15,904 nt of DNA from an uncultured Coriobacteriaceae bacterium (GCA_900550385.1 URRZ01000048.1:1-15904); one strand, 5' to 3'. Positions 7,463 through 15,827 are shown, counted from the stretch's first letter. Made by a program: numbers and translations. Notes: generated by a model not told the origin, from the sequence alone.

Positions 7463-8440
7463 CTACTTGCCTTCCGGCGCCTCGTATGCCTTGTTGTCGG
7501 CCACGAGCACGCCGTCGGATCGCTCGGCGAGGCTGAGGTCGCGATGCGCGATGCTGACGCGATAGCCCTTCGAGCGCAGGTAGTCGGCGGTGGACTCGGC
7601 GATCGCGACGCTGCGATGCTGCCCGCCCGTGCACCCGATGGCGATGGCCAGCTGCTGCTTGCCTTCGGACACGTAGCCGGGCATCACGCAATCAAGGAGC
7701 GAGCGCCAGCACATGAGGAACTCCTCGGTCTCCTTGCGGTACAGCACGTAGTCGCGCACCGGCGCATCGAGCCCGGTCAGATGGCGCAGGTCGGGGACGT
7801 AGTAGGGGTTGGGAAGGAAGCGCACGTCGATGACGAGGTCCGCATCCAGCGGGGCGCCGTGCTTGAACCCGAACGAGTAGACGGTCACGGAAAGCCCCGC
7901 CCGGTCCTCGCCCGGCGCGAACAGGTCGCGGATGGTCGATTTCAGCTGCGGCGGCAGCATGGAGGTGGTGTCGATGACATGATGCGCGTTCTCGCGCAGC
8001 TCGAACAGCAGCTCGCGCTCGCGGCGGATGCCCTGCGCGATGGAGGAGCCGTCGGAGCACAGCGGATGGCGGCGGCGGCTGGACTTGTAGCGCGCGATGA
8101 GCTTCTCGTCGGCAGCGTCGAGGAACAGGACGCGGTAGTCGATCCCCTGCTCCTTCAGGTTCTTCAGCTCTTCGACCAGGCTGGAGAAGAAGCTGCGGTT
8201 GCGCGCGTCGCACACGACGGCGATGCGGCGATGCTCGTCGGCCTGCCCGGGGATGCCCGTGATGGCGACCAGGTCGCCGATCAGGCTGGCGGGGAGGTTG
8301 TCGACGCAGAAATAGCCCAGGTCCTCGAAGGCGTGCATCGCCTCGGTGCGCCCGGCGCCGCTCATCCCGGTGACTATGACCAGCTCCGGCATGCCTTCCA
8401 AGCCGGCGCCCTCGGCGCGCGCGGTCTTCCCGTCGGTCAT
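7463..8440 (-). CDS. rapZ: RapZ/YvcJ-family nucleotide-binding protein
   Basis: RapZ (YvcJ) is a P-loop protein. In E. coli it senses glucosamine-6-phosphate and directs decay of the GlmZ small RNA; in Gram-positive bacteria its target is less clear. The 325-residue product begins with about 20 variable residues, then the Walker A motif GMSGAGRT (25-32), in which the usual lysine is arginine as in other actinobacterial members, then FEDLGYFCVDNLP. Later come the family blocks FGFKHGAPLDADLV, DVRFLPNPYY and the C-terminal GCTGGQHRSV. The ATG overlaps the uvrC TGA as ATGA. An internal Met17 is an alternative start close to the conserved core, but the overlap favours the first ATG. The gene is followed by yvcK after four bases. 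Confidence 0.95.
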   Translation of the reverse strand: MTDGKTARAEGAGLEGMPELVIVTGMSGAGRTEAMHAFEDLGYFCVDNLPASLIGDLVAITGIPGQADEHRRIAVVCDARNRSFFSSLVEELKNLKEQGIDYRVLFLDAADEKLIARYKSSRRRHPLCSDGSSIAQGIRRERELLFELRENAHHVIDTTSMLPPQLKSTIRDLFAPGEDRAGLSVTVYSFGFKHGAPLDADLVIDVRFLPNPYYVPDLRHLTGLDAPVRDYVLYRKETEEFLMCWRSLLDCVMPGYVSEGKQQLAIAIGCTGGQHRSVAIAESTADYLRSKGYRVSIAHRDLSLAERSDGVLVADNKAYEAPEGK

Positions 8441-10575
8441 GCTTCGCTCCCCTCCGCCGCCTCGCGGCTTCCGATGGACTCGTCCGGGGCATCCGCGGAC
8501 GCGTCCGCTTCCTCCCCCGCCCCGCCATTATACTGCCTTAGCACCCGATGGACCTCCAGGGCGACCTCGGCGGGAAGCCCCGGCACCTCCTGCAGCTCCT
8601 CGACGGAGGCGCCCTTCAGGCGCTTGAACGATTTGAAGCGCTTCAGCAGCGCCTTCTTCCTAACCGGGCCCAAGCCCGCCACCTCGTCGAGGATCGACGA
8701 GGTCATCCCCTTGCCGCGCAGCTGCCGGTGGAACGAGATGGCGAACCGGTGCGCCTCGTCGCGCACCTGCTTCACCAGGTACAGCGACGCCGAGCCGCTG
8801 GGAAGCACCACCGGCCCGCTGTCCTGCCAGGGCACGAACAGCTCCTCGTCGCGCTTGGCGAGGCCGCACAGGGCGATGCCCTCCACCCCCATCTGCTCGA
8901 ACTGCTGCAGCGCGGCGGTGAGCTGGGGCTTGCCGCCGTCCAATATGATGAGGTCGGGCTTGCTGCCGAAGCGCTCGTCGGCCATCCGCTCGGGGCTGTA
9001 GCGTCGCCCGAGCACCTCCCGCATGCTCAGGAAGTCGTTCGCCTCCTCAAGCGGGGTCTTGATCTTGAAGCGCCGGTACTGGTTCTTGTCGGGCCGCCCC
9101 ACGGTGAACACCACCATCGACGCCACGGTGTAGGACCCGTGGATCGTGGAGATGTCGAAGCACTCTATGCGCATCGGCGGCGCGTCGAGCGCAAGGGCGC
9201 TCTCGAGCTGGAGCAGCGCGTCGTTGATCCGCTTGTCCTCATAGTTGGTGCGCACCTTGTAGCGGGACAGCGCGTGCTTGGCATTGGTCTCGGCCATGCC
9301 CAGAAGCTCCGCCTTCTCGCCTTTCCGCGGGGCGGAGAAGCGGACCTTCGCGCCATGGGGGCTGGCGAGCTTGTCGGTGAGCCATGCCGACATCGCCTCG
9401 GCATCCTCCGGCTCGCGCGCGACCACGACCTCATGCGGGATGGAGGTGGTCGCGTCGTAGTAGCGCAGAAGGAACATGTGCAGGAGGTCGTCGTCGGGCA
9501 CATCCTTGCCTCGGTTGAGGATGAACTCGTTCGAGTTGATGATGCGCCCCTCGCGCACCATCAGCACTTGGACGCCGGCGATCGTCTCCTCGCGGAAGAA
9601 CCCGACGATATCGGCGTTCAGGTTGCGCGCGGAGACAGCATGCTGCCTGTCCGACAGGGCGTTGATGGTGTCGATGCGGGCTTTGACGCGCCCGGCGCGC
9701 TCGAAGTCGAGCTCGGACGCCGCCTGCTGCATCTCCTCGGCCAGCTCGGAGACGAACTCGCGATGGTTCCCTGCGAGGAACCGCTCGATCTTGCGCACGT
9801 TGTCGGCGTACTCCTCCGGGGTGATCGAACCGCAGCAGGCGCCCGGACCCAACCCCACGTGCGCGTCGAAGCAGGGCTTGCCGCCCCGCTTCATCACCGC
9901 GAGCTCGTCTTTCTCCAGCCGCCGCTTCAGCTGGCGCCAGTCGGCGCAGCTCGCCGAGCACAGCGGCACCACCTTGCGGGCGATGTCCACCATCGCGCGC
10001 GCGGCGCGGCTGTCGGTGTAGGGGCCGAAGTAGCGCGTGTCGGGGCGGTGCTTCTCGCGGGTGTATTTGATGGCAGGGAACACGTCGCCTTTGGTCAGCG
10101 CGATGAACGGATAGGACTTGTCGTCCTTGAAGTCGGCGTTGAAGAAGGGGCTGTGCTGGTTGATGAGGTTCTTCTCGAGCACCAGCGACTCGTGCTCGTT
10201 CTCCACGACGATGTAGTCGAAGCTGTCGATCTGCTCCACCAGAAGCGGGATCTTCGCGCGGTCGTCTTGGAAATTGACGTACTGCCGCATGCGCGCGCGG
10301 AGTTGCTTCGCCTTGCCGACGTAGATGACCTGGCCCTCGGCGTCCTTCCAAAGGTAGACGCCGGGAAGCGTCGGCACCTCGTCGAGCTCGCGCTTTATCC
10401 GCTCTATCTTGCGGCCGAGCGCCTCGGGGTCGCCCTGCGCGCCCCAACCGGCGGGGGCCGGCGCCGAGACGCCGTGGCCGAGCAACGGCGACGCCGCGGC
10501 ATCCCCTAGGCGCTCGACGCCGCCGGCATCGCCGTCGGCCAAGGGGCGTTCCGCCGGCATGTCCTCGCCCAGCAC
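8437..10575 (-). CDS. uvrC: UvrC, excinuclease ABC subunit C
   Basis: UvrC makes both incisions around bulky DNA lesions after UvrA and UvrB locate them. From a GTG start the protein has 712 residues, longer than the usual 600-650. Domains in order are: GIY-YIG nuclease (PGVYLWKD 71-78, VIYVGKAK 83-90, Glu134), a cysteine-containing segment (205-248), a UvrB-binding UVR motif (about 274-305), the RNase H-like nuclease (Asp474 in ECFDIST, Asp546 in ILDGGKPQ, His609), and tandem helix-hairpin-helix (about 627-680). A 60-residue N-terminal extension and a 30-residue acidic tail look disordered. GTG 10575 has AAGGG eight bases upstream and begins two bases after the preceding stop; ATG 10560, five codons later, is the alternative but has a poorly spaced ribosome site. 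One cysteine of the usual four-cysteine cluster appears replaced. Confidence 0.94.
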   Translation of the reverse strand: MLGEDMPAERPLADGDAGGVERLGDAAASPLLGHGVSAPAPAGWGAQGDPEALGRKIERIKRELDEVPTLPGVYLWKDAEGQVIYVGKAKQLRARMRQYVNFQDDRAKIPLLVEQIDSFDYIVVENEHESLVLEKNLINQHSPFFNADFKDDKSYPFIALTKGDVFPAIKYTREKHRPDTRYFGPYTDSRAARAMVDIARKVVPLCSASCADWRQLKRRLEKDELAVMKRGGKPCFDAHVGLGPGACCGSITPEEYADNVRKIERFLAGNHREFVSELAEEMQQAASELDFERAGRVKARIDTINALSDRQHAVSARNLNADIVGFFREETIAGVQVLMVREGRIINSNEFILNRGKDVPDDDLLHMFLLRYYDATTSIPHEVVVAREPEDAEAMSAWLTDKLASPHGAKVRFSAPRKGEKAELLGMAETNAKHALSRYKVRTNYEDKRINDALLQLESALALDAPPMRIECFDISTIHGSYTVASMVVFTVGRPDKNQYRRFKIKTPLEEANDFLSMREVLGRRYSPERMADERFGSKPDLIILDGGKPQLTAALQQFEQMGVEGIALCGLAKRDEELFVPWQDSGPVVLPSGSASLYLVKQVRDEAHRFAISFHRQLRGKGMTSSILDEVAGLGPVRKKALLKRFKSFKRLKGASVEELQEVPGLPAEVALEVHRVLRQYNGGAGEEADASADAPDESIGSREAAEGSEA

Positions 10576-10577
10576 GC

Positions 10578-11114
10578 CTACCGCCCTTCGCGCGCAGGGG
10601 GAACCGGCGCACTCGGGGGCGTCGGCCCGGCCGGTTGCGCGCCGTGCTGGCTGGCGAACGTGCCGTCGAACCACAGCTCGTCGGTGCCGTCCAGAAGGTC
10701 CATGGCCTTGCGGCACGTGGTGCGGCGGCGGCGGTCCATGCCGGTGAGCGACACGTAGGAATCCATCTCCTCGACCCTCAGGGCCAGCTCCGCGCGGCGC
10801 ACCTTCGCCGCGAGCCCGTTCTCCTTGACGCGCAGCACGTAATCGAAATAGTCCTCGGGCTCCTCGTGGGCGAGCAGGAGGATCGCCGCCACCGTTTCCT
10901 CGGGCAAGCCGATCCCGCGCAGGTCGGCTTCGGAAACGCCGCCATCCCCCAGGGCGTCGCACAGCAGCGCGGCGCAGACGGCATCCTCGGAATCCATGCC
11001 GTCAGCGAGGCGAAGGTAGTGGTCGACCTCGGGCGCCCCCGTGCGGTCGATCCGCCCCGCATGGGCGCGTCGCGCGAGGTTCGCAGCGGCGGAAGTGAGT
11101 TTCGTCGAAATCAT
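10578..11114 (-). CDS. RelA/SpoT-type HD-fold protein with degraded active site
   Basis: This 178-residue protein resembles the small HD-domain phosphohydrolases related to the hydrolase half of RelA/SpoT. Recognisable parts are RRAHAGRIDRTGAPEVDH (15-32, matching the family's AHxGQxxxxGxPYxxH), AALLCDALGD (48-57, matching AALLHDxxED), the GIGLPEETVAAILLL helix, and YFDYVLRVKENGLAAKV (89-105), matching the segment before the KLADLxDN metal site. Key positions differ: the HD doublet is Cys52-Asp53, ED is GD, and LADL is AELA, so hydrolysis is doubtful. The last 25 residues are proline- and alanine-rich. The ATG has GAGG five bases upstream. As first gene of the uvrC-rapZ-yvcK-whiA operon it ends two bases before uvrC. 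The family assignment comes from pattern recognition; the function is unknown. Confidence 0.75.
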   Translation of the reverse strand: MISTKLTSAAANLARRAHAGRIDRTGAPEVDHYLRLADGMDSEDAVCAALLCDALGDGGVSEADLRGIGLPEETVAAILLLAHEEPEDYFDYVLRVKENGLAAKVRRAELALRVEEMDSYVSLTGMDRRRRTTCRKAMDLLDGTDELWFDGTFASQHGAQPAGPTPPSAPVPPAREGR

Positions 11115-11117
11115 GGC

Positions 11118-11192
11118 AGCCTCGATTCACCGGCTCGGGGTCCGGATCAATTCTCCTGATGCACCACATGGTATCACGAAGCCGTCGAGGCT
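11118..11192 (-). promoter_or_regulatory. Inverted repeat that could mask the ribosome binding site of the HD-like gene
   Basis: AGCCTCGA at 11185-11192 (minus-strand reading) is exactly complementary to TCGAGGCT at 11118-11125, and the second arm contains the GAGG ribosome binding site of the gene starting at 11114. If both arms are in the leader mRNA, pairing would hide the site. The 59-base spacing and the 8-bp length mean chance is a real possibility. Confidence 0.25.
11157..11176. promoter_or_regulatory. Imperfect 20-bp dyad in the divergent intergenic region
   Basis: TGAT/ATCA outer arms and ACCA/TGGT inner arms around a two-base centre form a quasi-palindrome offset by one base, resembling a repressor operator. 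On the minus strand it contains TGA-TACCAT (11168-11173), a possible extended -10 for the HD-like gene; no matching -35 is present. Both the operator and the promoter are speculative. Confidence 0.25.
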
Positions 11193-11263
11193 CCCCTGCC
11201 GCTTCCCCATCCGCGCAGCATCGCCGCAACGCGTCGGCGCGGTCGATGAAGGCAAACATCCGT

Positions 11264-11292
11264 TTGCGTGCTGCCGCGAGGTGTCGTAGGAT
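11264..11292 (+). promoter_or_regulatory. Candidate promoter for sbcDC
   Basis: TTGCGT (11264-11269) and TAGGAT (11287-11292) are separated by exactly 17 bases and lie 43 bases before the sbcD start codon. The boxes match three and four of six consensus bases, so this is moderate evidence based mainly on spacing and position. Confidence 0.4.
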
Positions 11293-11334
11293 GGTCCGGC
11301 AAGGCATTCGCGCGACGAAGCGGAGGATCAGCCC

Positions 11335-12531
11335 ATGAAGCTGCTGCATATCGCCGACCTCCATATCGGCAAGGTCGTCAACGGGTTCCCGATGATCGAC
11401 GATCAACGGCATGCCCTCGAGCAGGTGCTCCGCATCGCGGACGAACGCCGGATCGACGCGCTCCTGATCGCCGGAGACGTCTACGACAAGACGGCGCCCA
11501 GCGCGGAGGCGGTCTCGTTGGTCGATTGGCTGCTGACGGCCGTCGGGAAGCGCGGCATCCCCTGCTTCGTCATCCCCGGCAACCACGATTCCGCCGAGAG
11601 GATCGCCTACGGCGGGGGGCTCATGGGGGATCGCGGCGTGCACATGGCGCCCCTGTACGACGGCACGGTCCGGAAGGTCACCCTGGAAGACGGGCACGGG
11701 CCGGTGGATTTCTGGCTTTTGCCCTTCCTGAAGCCGGCGCTGGTGCGGCCGTTCTTCCCCGACGAGGACATCGGATCCGATTACGGCTCGGCCCTGCGGG
11801 CGGCGTTGAGCGCATGCGACATCGACCCCGCCCGCCGCAACGTGCTGGTAGCCCACCAGTTCGTCACGGCCGGAGAGGACGAGCCCGCGCGAAGCGACTC
11901 GGAGGTCGTCGTCGGCGGGCTCGAGAACGTCGATGCAAGCCTGTTCGACGGGTTCGACTACGTGGCGCTCGGGCACATCCACCGGCCCCAGCGGATCGGG
12001 CGCGACGAGGTGCGCTATGCGGGATCCCTCCTGAAATACTCCGCCTCGGAAGTCGACCACCCCAAATCCGCCGCTTTGGTCGAGCTGGGCGGGAAGGACG
12101 GCCCTGACGGGTGCGGGGTCCGCATCGCGCTTGAGCCCATCGAGCCCCTCCACGACATGCGCCGCATCAAGGGGCGGCTCTCCCAGCTGACGGACCCGGA
12201 CGTGGTGTCGCAGGCGGATCCGGACGATTACCTCCATGTGACGCTGACCGACGGCAAGCCCGTCATCGACGCGCTCGCGAAGCTGCGCGCCGTCTACCCC
12301 AACGTCATGTCGCTCGCATACGAATCGGCCGGCGGCTCCGTCGAGGCGGGCCCCGTCGAGGGCGGCAGGATCGAAGACCTCGATTCCCTCGACCTGTTCG
12401 AGCGCTTCTACGAGGAGCGCAACGACGAGAAGCTCGACGACGCATCGAGGAGGATCGTCGAAGAGGCGCTGCGGGAGCAGATGGCCGATCCCGACGATGC
12501 CGGATCCGAAGACGGGGAGGAGCTGCTATGA
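11335..12531 (+). CDS. sbcD: SbcD, exonuclease subunit (Mre11-type phosphoesterase)
   Basis: SbcD is the nuclease subunit of SbcCD, which opens DNA hairpins at palindromes and processes double-strand ends, including protein-blocked ones. The 398-residue protein carries the calcineurin-like metallophosphoesterase motifs in order: DLHIG (Asp8, His10), GDVYD (Asp48), GNHD (82-85), His174 in VAHQF, and GHIHRPQ (His214, His216), which together bind two manganese ions. The C-terminal part includes the capping domain and an acidic tail (about 360-398) that should contact the base of the SbcC coiled coil. The start is ATG with GGAGG eight bases upstream. The stop overlaps the sbcC start as ATGA, as in many sbcDC operons. 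The pair is divergent from the uvrC operon. Confidence 0.96.
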   Translation: MKLLHIADLHIGKVVNGFPMIDDQRHALEQVLRIADERRIDALLIAGDVYDKTAPSAEAVSLVDWLLTAVGKRGIPCFVIPGNHDSAERIAYGGGLMGDRGVHMAPLYDGTVRKVTLEDGHGPVDFWLLPFLKPALVRPFFPDEDIGSDYGSALRAALSACDIDPARRNVLVAHQFVTAGEDEPARSDSEVVVGGLENVDASLFDGFDYVALGHIHRPQRIGRDEVRYAGSLLKYSASEVDHPKSAALVELGGKDGPDGCGVRIALEPIEPLHDMRRIKGRLSQLTDPDVVSQADPDDYLHVTLTDGKPVIDALAKLRAVYPNVMSLAYESAGGSVEAGPVEGGRIEDLDSLDLFERFYEERNDEKLDDASRRIVEEALREQMADPDDAGSEDGEELL

Positions 12532-15500
12532 GGCCGCTCAAGCTGACGATGAGCGCGTTCGGACCCTACGCGGGCGAGGTCGAGATCCCCCTTGCGGAGC
12601 TGGGCGGCGAGGGGCTCTACCTGATATGCGGGGACACCGGCGCGGGCAAGACCACCGTCTTCGACGCCATCGCGTTCGCGCTGTTCGGCGAGACGTCGGG
12701 CTCCTCGCGCGACGCGAAGACCCTCAGGAGCGACTTCGCCGACCCCGAAGCCGAGACCTTCGTCGAGCTGGTGTTCGAATACCGCGGCGAAACCTACCGG
12801 ATAAAGAGGACGCCGCTGTACGCGCGCGCCAAGAAGCGCGGGGAGGGGATGCGGACGCTGCAGCCGACGGTGGAGTTCGAGCAGCCCGGACGGGCGGCGA
12901 TCACCAAGATCCCCGACGCCAACGCCGCGATCGAACGCCTGCTGGGCATCGACCGGGAGCAGTTCTCGCAGATCGTCATGATCGCCCAGGGCGAGTTCCG
13001 CGAGCTGCTGACCGCTTCGACCAAGGTGCGCGCTGACATCTTCCGAAAGCTGTTCGGGACCGACTGCCTCGCACGGTTCCAAGACCGCCTGCAGGAACGG
13101 AAGAGGTCGCTGCAAAACGACTACGACGAGCTGAAACGCTCGCTCGAAACGCTTGCGCTTCAAGCCGAGCTCGCCGACGGCGGGACGGCGGAGCAGGAGC
13201 GCCGGGAGCGCCTGAAGGACGGGACCCTGACGGCAGGATGGCTGGAAGGGGCGCTGGCTGCGCAGATCGCAGGGGACGAGGAACTTTCGGGAAGGCTCTC
13301 GCATGACCTGGAGGAGGCCCGGCGCGAATCGCAGGATGCCTCGAACCGCCTCGTGCTCGCCGCGGAAGCCGCGAAGACGCGCACGGCGAAAGCCGAGGCC
13401 GACGCGGCCCTGTCCGAAGCGGAGGCGAGGCTTAAGGAGCTGACGGCCGACTTCGAGGCGCATGCCGAAGACGACGCCGCCATCGAGGAGGCGAGCCGCG
13501 CCCTCGCCGCCAAGGAAGCGCAGCTCGATTCCTACAGGCGCCTCGACGGAGCCGGGCGATCGGTCGAGGATGCAAGGCGGCGGCTCGCGCAGACGGCTCG
13601 TGAAGCGGAGCAGGCGCAGGCGGCATCGGCCTCGATCGAATCCGAGATGGGATCCGCCGCGCAGGAGCTCCAGGCGCTTGCCGGAGCCGACGGCGAGCTC
13701 GCGCGGGCGCAGGCGGATGCCGCGCGGGCGCAGGACAGGCTGGCGGCCGCGCAAGACCGGCGCAAGGCGCACGACGCCTATGAAAAGGCGAAGTCCGAAT
13801 GCGACGGCAAGCGCGACGCCGCGTCGAAATGCGCCGAGGCATTGAGCGCGGCCGAGTCCGAAGCGAAATCCGCCGGGGAACGGCTCGACGAGACCCACGC
13901 CCTCGCGGAGAAGCTGTCCGACGCGCCTGCGAAGCTCGAAGCCGCGAAGGCCGAAAGCGAGCGCCGCGCGCGCATCGAAGCGGAAGGGAGGTCCGCGCTC
14001 GACCGCCTCGCCGCCTTGGAGGGCGACCTCGCCGAAGCTCGCAAGGCGCGGGACCGCGCCCAGGGAACCTACCGGGAAGCGGCCGAGAAGCTCGCCCTCG
14101 CGCGCGGGGAGCATGGCGCCGCCCAGCAGCGCTACCTCGACGGGCAGGCGGGCATTCTCGCGTTGACGCTCGAAGAGGGGGCGCCCTGCCCGGTGTGCGG
14201 ATCGCCGACGCATCCCTCCCCCGCCCGCGAGGCGCAGGACATCCCCGGCAAAGACGAGGTCGAACGGCTCTCGCGCGCAGCGGAGGCCGCGGCTTCGACG
14301 GCCCAGGAGGCGTCGAACAAAGCGGGCGCGGCGGGGGCCCTGGTAAGCAAGCTCGAGCAGGACCTCCGGGACTTCGAGCAAAAGCGCGGATCGAAGGAGG
14401 AGCTTCGGAAGCTGGCGGACGATTCGGCAGCCGCGCGCGCCGAAGCGGAGGAGGCGCTGGCGGCGGCTGAACGGAGGCTGCAGGAGCGGAAACGCGCCCA
14501 GCAGGCGGAGCGTGCCGCCTCGGACGCGGCGGACGAGGCGACCCGCAAGCTCGACGCCGCCCGCGCCGCCCATCAAAACGCGCAAGTCGCCTGGCGCGAG
14601 GCGGCCGCGTCCCTCGAGACCATGAGGGAAGCGCTCGCCTTCGAGACGCGCGAAGCGGCGCTTGCCGCGGAGGCGAAGGCGAGCGAGAAGGCCGAGGCGG
14701 CCGCGCTGGCCGAGGCCGAGGCCCGGCGGAAATCCCTGCAGGAGAAATCCGCGGCGGCGCGGCAGAGGGAGCTGGCCGGCAAGCTCAAGGACGCGCAAGC
14801 CGCGCAGCAAGGCGCGCTCCGCCGCGAAGCCGAGGCGCAGCAGGCGCTCGGCGCTGCGGAAGCGGCGCTGGCCGAGCTGAAGGCCCATTTGGAGCATCCC
14901 AACCTCGAAACCGCGCAGCAGGAGATCGCGCGGCTCCGCTCGCACCGCGACGCCTTGGCCGCAGCTCGAAGCGCAGCGCGCGAAGGGATCCGTCGGTGCC
15001 GGACCGAGATCGAGCGCCTCCAAGCGCGGCAGACGACCCTCGCCCAGCAGATCCGGCAAGCACGCGACATCGATGAGGACAGGGAAACCGCCCGGCAAGC
15101 CGAGGCGAACGCAAGGATCTCCGAGCTGGAAGCGCAGCGGGAGTCGTCCGTATCGCGCATCCGCCTGAACCGGCGCCTCTCCGAGACGCTGGAGGGCATC
15201 GTCTCGAAAAGCGAGCGGATCGAAAGGCAGTTCGGGGCCATCGCCCGGATCGCGGACACGGCCTGCGGGAAGCTTCCGGGCAAAAGCCGGACGACCTTCG
15301 AAACCTACGTGCAGGGGATCTACTTCGATCGCATCATCGCCGCGGCGAACCGCCGGCTGCAGGTGATGTCGAACGGGCGCTACGAGCTGCTCCGCCGCGA
15401 ATCCGCGCACAACCTCAAAGCGCAGACCGGGCTCGACCTCGATGTCTTCGACAACTTCACCGGCAAGGCACGCGACGCCTCGTCCCTTTCGGGAGGCGAG

Positions 15501-15776
15501 TCCTTCCAGGCATCCCTCTCGCTGGCGCTGGGGCTCTCCGATGTCGTGCAGGGGAATGCCGGGGGCGTCCAACTCGACACCATGTTCATAGACGAGGGGT
15601 TCGGGTCCTTGGATCCCGAGGCGCTCCAGCAGGCGATCAAGATGCTCTCCACGCTTTCGGGCGGAGGGAAGCTCATCGGCATCATCAGCCATGTCGAGGA
15701 TCTGAAAGAGGCGATCGCCCGCAAGGTGATCGTGACATCGAGCAGAAAGGGCTCCTCCATCCGCCTCGAGACATAA
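12528..15776 (+). CDS. sbcC: SbcC, ATPase subunit of SbcCD (Rad50-like)
   Basis: SbcC is the SMC-like ATPase that drives and positions the SbcD nuclease on DNA. The 1082-residue protein shows Walker A GDTGAGKTT (35-43, Lys41), the Q-loop in MIAQGEF (Gln154), two very long alanine- and glutamate-rich coiled-coil arms (about 195-550 and 560-920), the zinc hook CPVC (Cys554, Cys557) near the centre, the ABC signature SLSGGES (986-992), Walker B MFIDEGFGSLD (1019-1029, Asp1022 and Glu1023) and the H-loop histidine His1055. Length and layout are normal for the family. ATG 12528 overlaps the sbcD stop. The coiled-coil region uses repetitive GC-rich codons, which leaves a long spurious open frame on the opposite strand. 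Confidence 0.97.
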   Translation: MRPLKLTMSAFGPYAGEVEIPLAELGGEGLYLICGDTGAGKTTVFDAIAFALFGETSGSSRDAKTLRSDFADPEAETFVELVFEYRGETYRIKRTPLYARAKKRGEGMRTLQPTVEFEQPGRAAITKIPDANAAIERLLGIDREQFSQIVMIAQGEFRELLTASTKVRADIFRKLFGTDCLARFQDRLQERKRSLQNDYDELKRSLETLALQAELADGGTAEQERRERLKDGTLTAGWLEGALAAQIAGDEELSGRLSHDLEEARRESQDASNRLVLAAEAAKTRTAKAEADAALSEAEARLKELTADFEAHAEDDAAIEEASRALAAKEAQLDSYRRLDGAGRSVEDARRRLAQTAREAEQAQAASASIESEMGSAAQELQALAGADGELARAQADAARAQDRLAAAQDRRKAHDAYEKAKSECDGKRDAASKCAEALSAAESEAKSAGERLDETHALAEKLSDAPAKLEAAKAESERRARIEAEGRSALDRLAALEGDLAEARKARDRAQGTYREAAEKLALARGEHGAAQQRYLDGQAGILALTLEEGAPCPVCGSPTHPSPAREAQDIPGKDEVERLSRAAEAAASTAQEASNKAGAAGALVSKLEQDLRDFEQKRGSKEELRKLADDSAAARAEAEEALAAAERRLQERKRAQQAERAASDAADEATRKLDAARAAHQNAQVAWREAAASLETMREALAFETREAALAAEAKASEKAEAAALAEAEARRKSLQEKSAAARQRELAGKLKDAQAAQQGALRREAEAQQALGAAEAALAELKAHLEHPNLETAQQEIARLRSHRDALAAARSAAREGIRRCRTEIERLQARQTTLAQQIRQARDIDEDRETARQAEANARISELEAQRESSVSRIRLNRRLSETLEGIVSKSERIERQFGAIARIADTACGKLPGKSRTTFETYVQGIYFDRIIAAANRRLQVMSNGRYELLRRESAHNLKAQTGLDLDVFDNFTGKARDASSLSGGESFQASLSLALGLSDVVQGNAGGVQLDTMFIDEGFGSLDPEALQQAIKMLSTLSGGGKLIGIISHVEDLKEAIARKVIVTSSRKGSSIRLET

Positions 15777-15781
15777 GCGGG

Positions 15782-15818
15782 AAAGAGAAGGGCCCGCAAG
15801 CGGAAGCCTGCGGGCCCT
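15782..15818 (-). terminator. GC-rich hairpin between sbcC and tRNA-Pro
   Basis: A perfect 10-bp stem (15789-15798 with 15809-15818, AGGGCCCGCA/TGCGGGCCCT) closes a ten-base loop with a further GC/GC pair around GGAA. On the minus strand it is followed by the T-rich TTCTCTTTC (15782-15790 region), fitting termination of tRNA-Pro, whose CCA end lies ten bases before it. On the plus strand, where it starts 13 bases after the sbcC stop, no U-run follows, so it would be a weaker stop for sbcC. Confidence 0.7.
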
Positions 15819-15827
15819 GATGCCAGC

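Noticed and set aside
6869..9001. Long plus-strand open frames opposite yvcK, rapZ and uvrC
   Set aside because: They are antisense shadows of three strongly recognised genes. The serine/arginine-rich translations have no family features.
11335..15776. SbcDC as part of a novel anti-phage system
   Set aside because: Both proteins have the standard lengths and motifs of housekeeping SbcCD and there are no extra partner genes in the operon.
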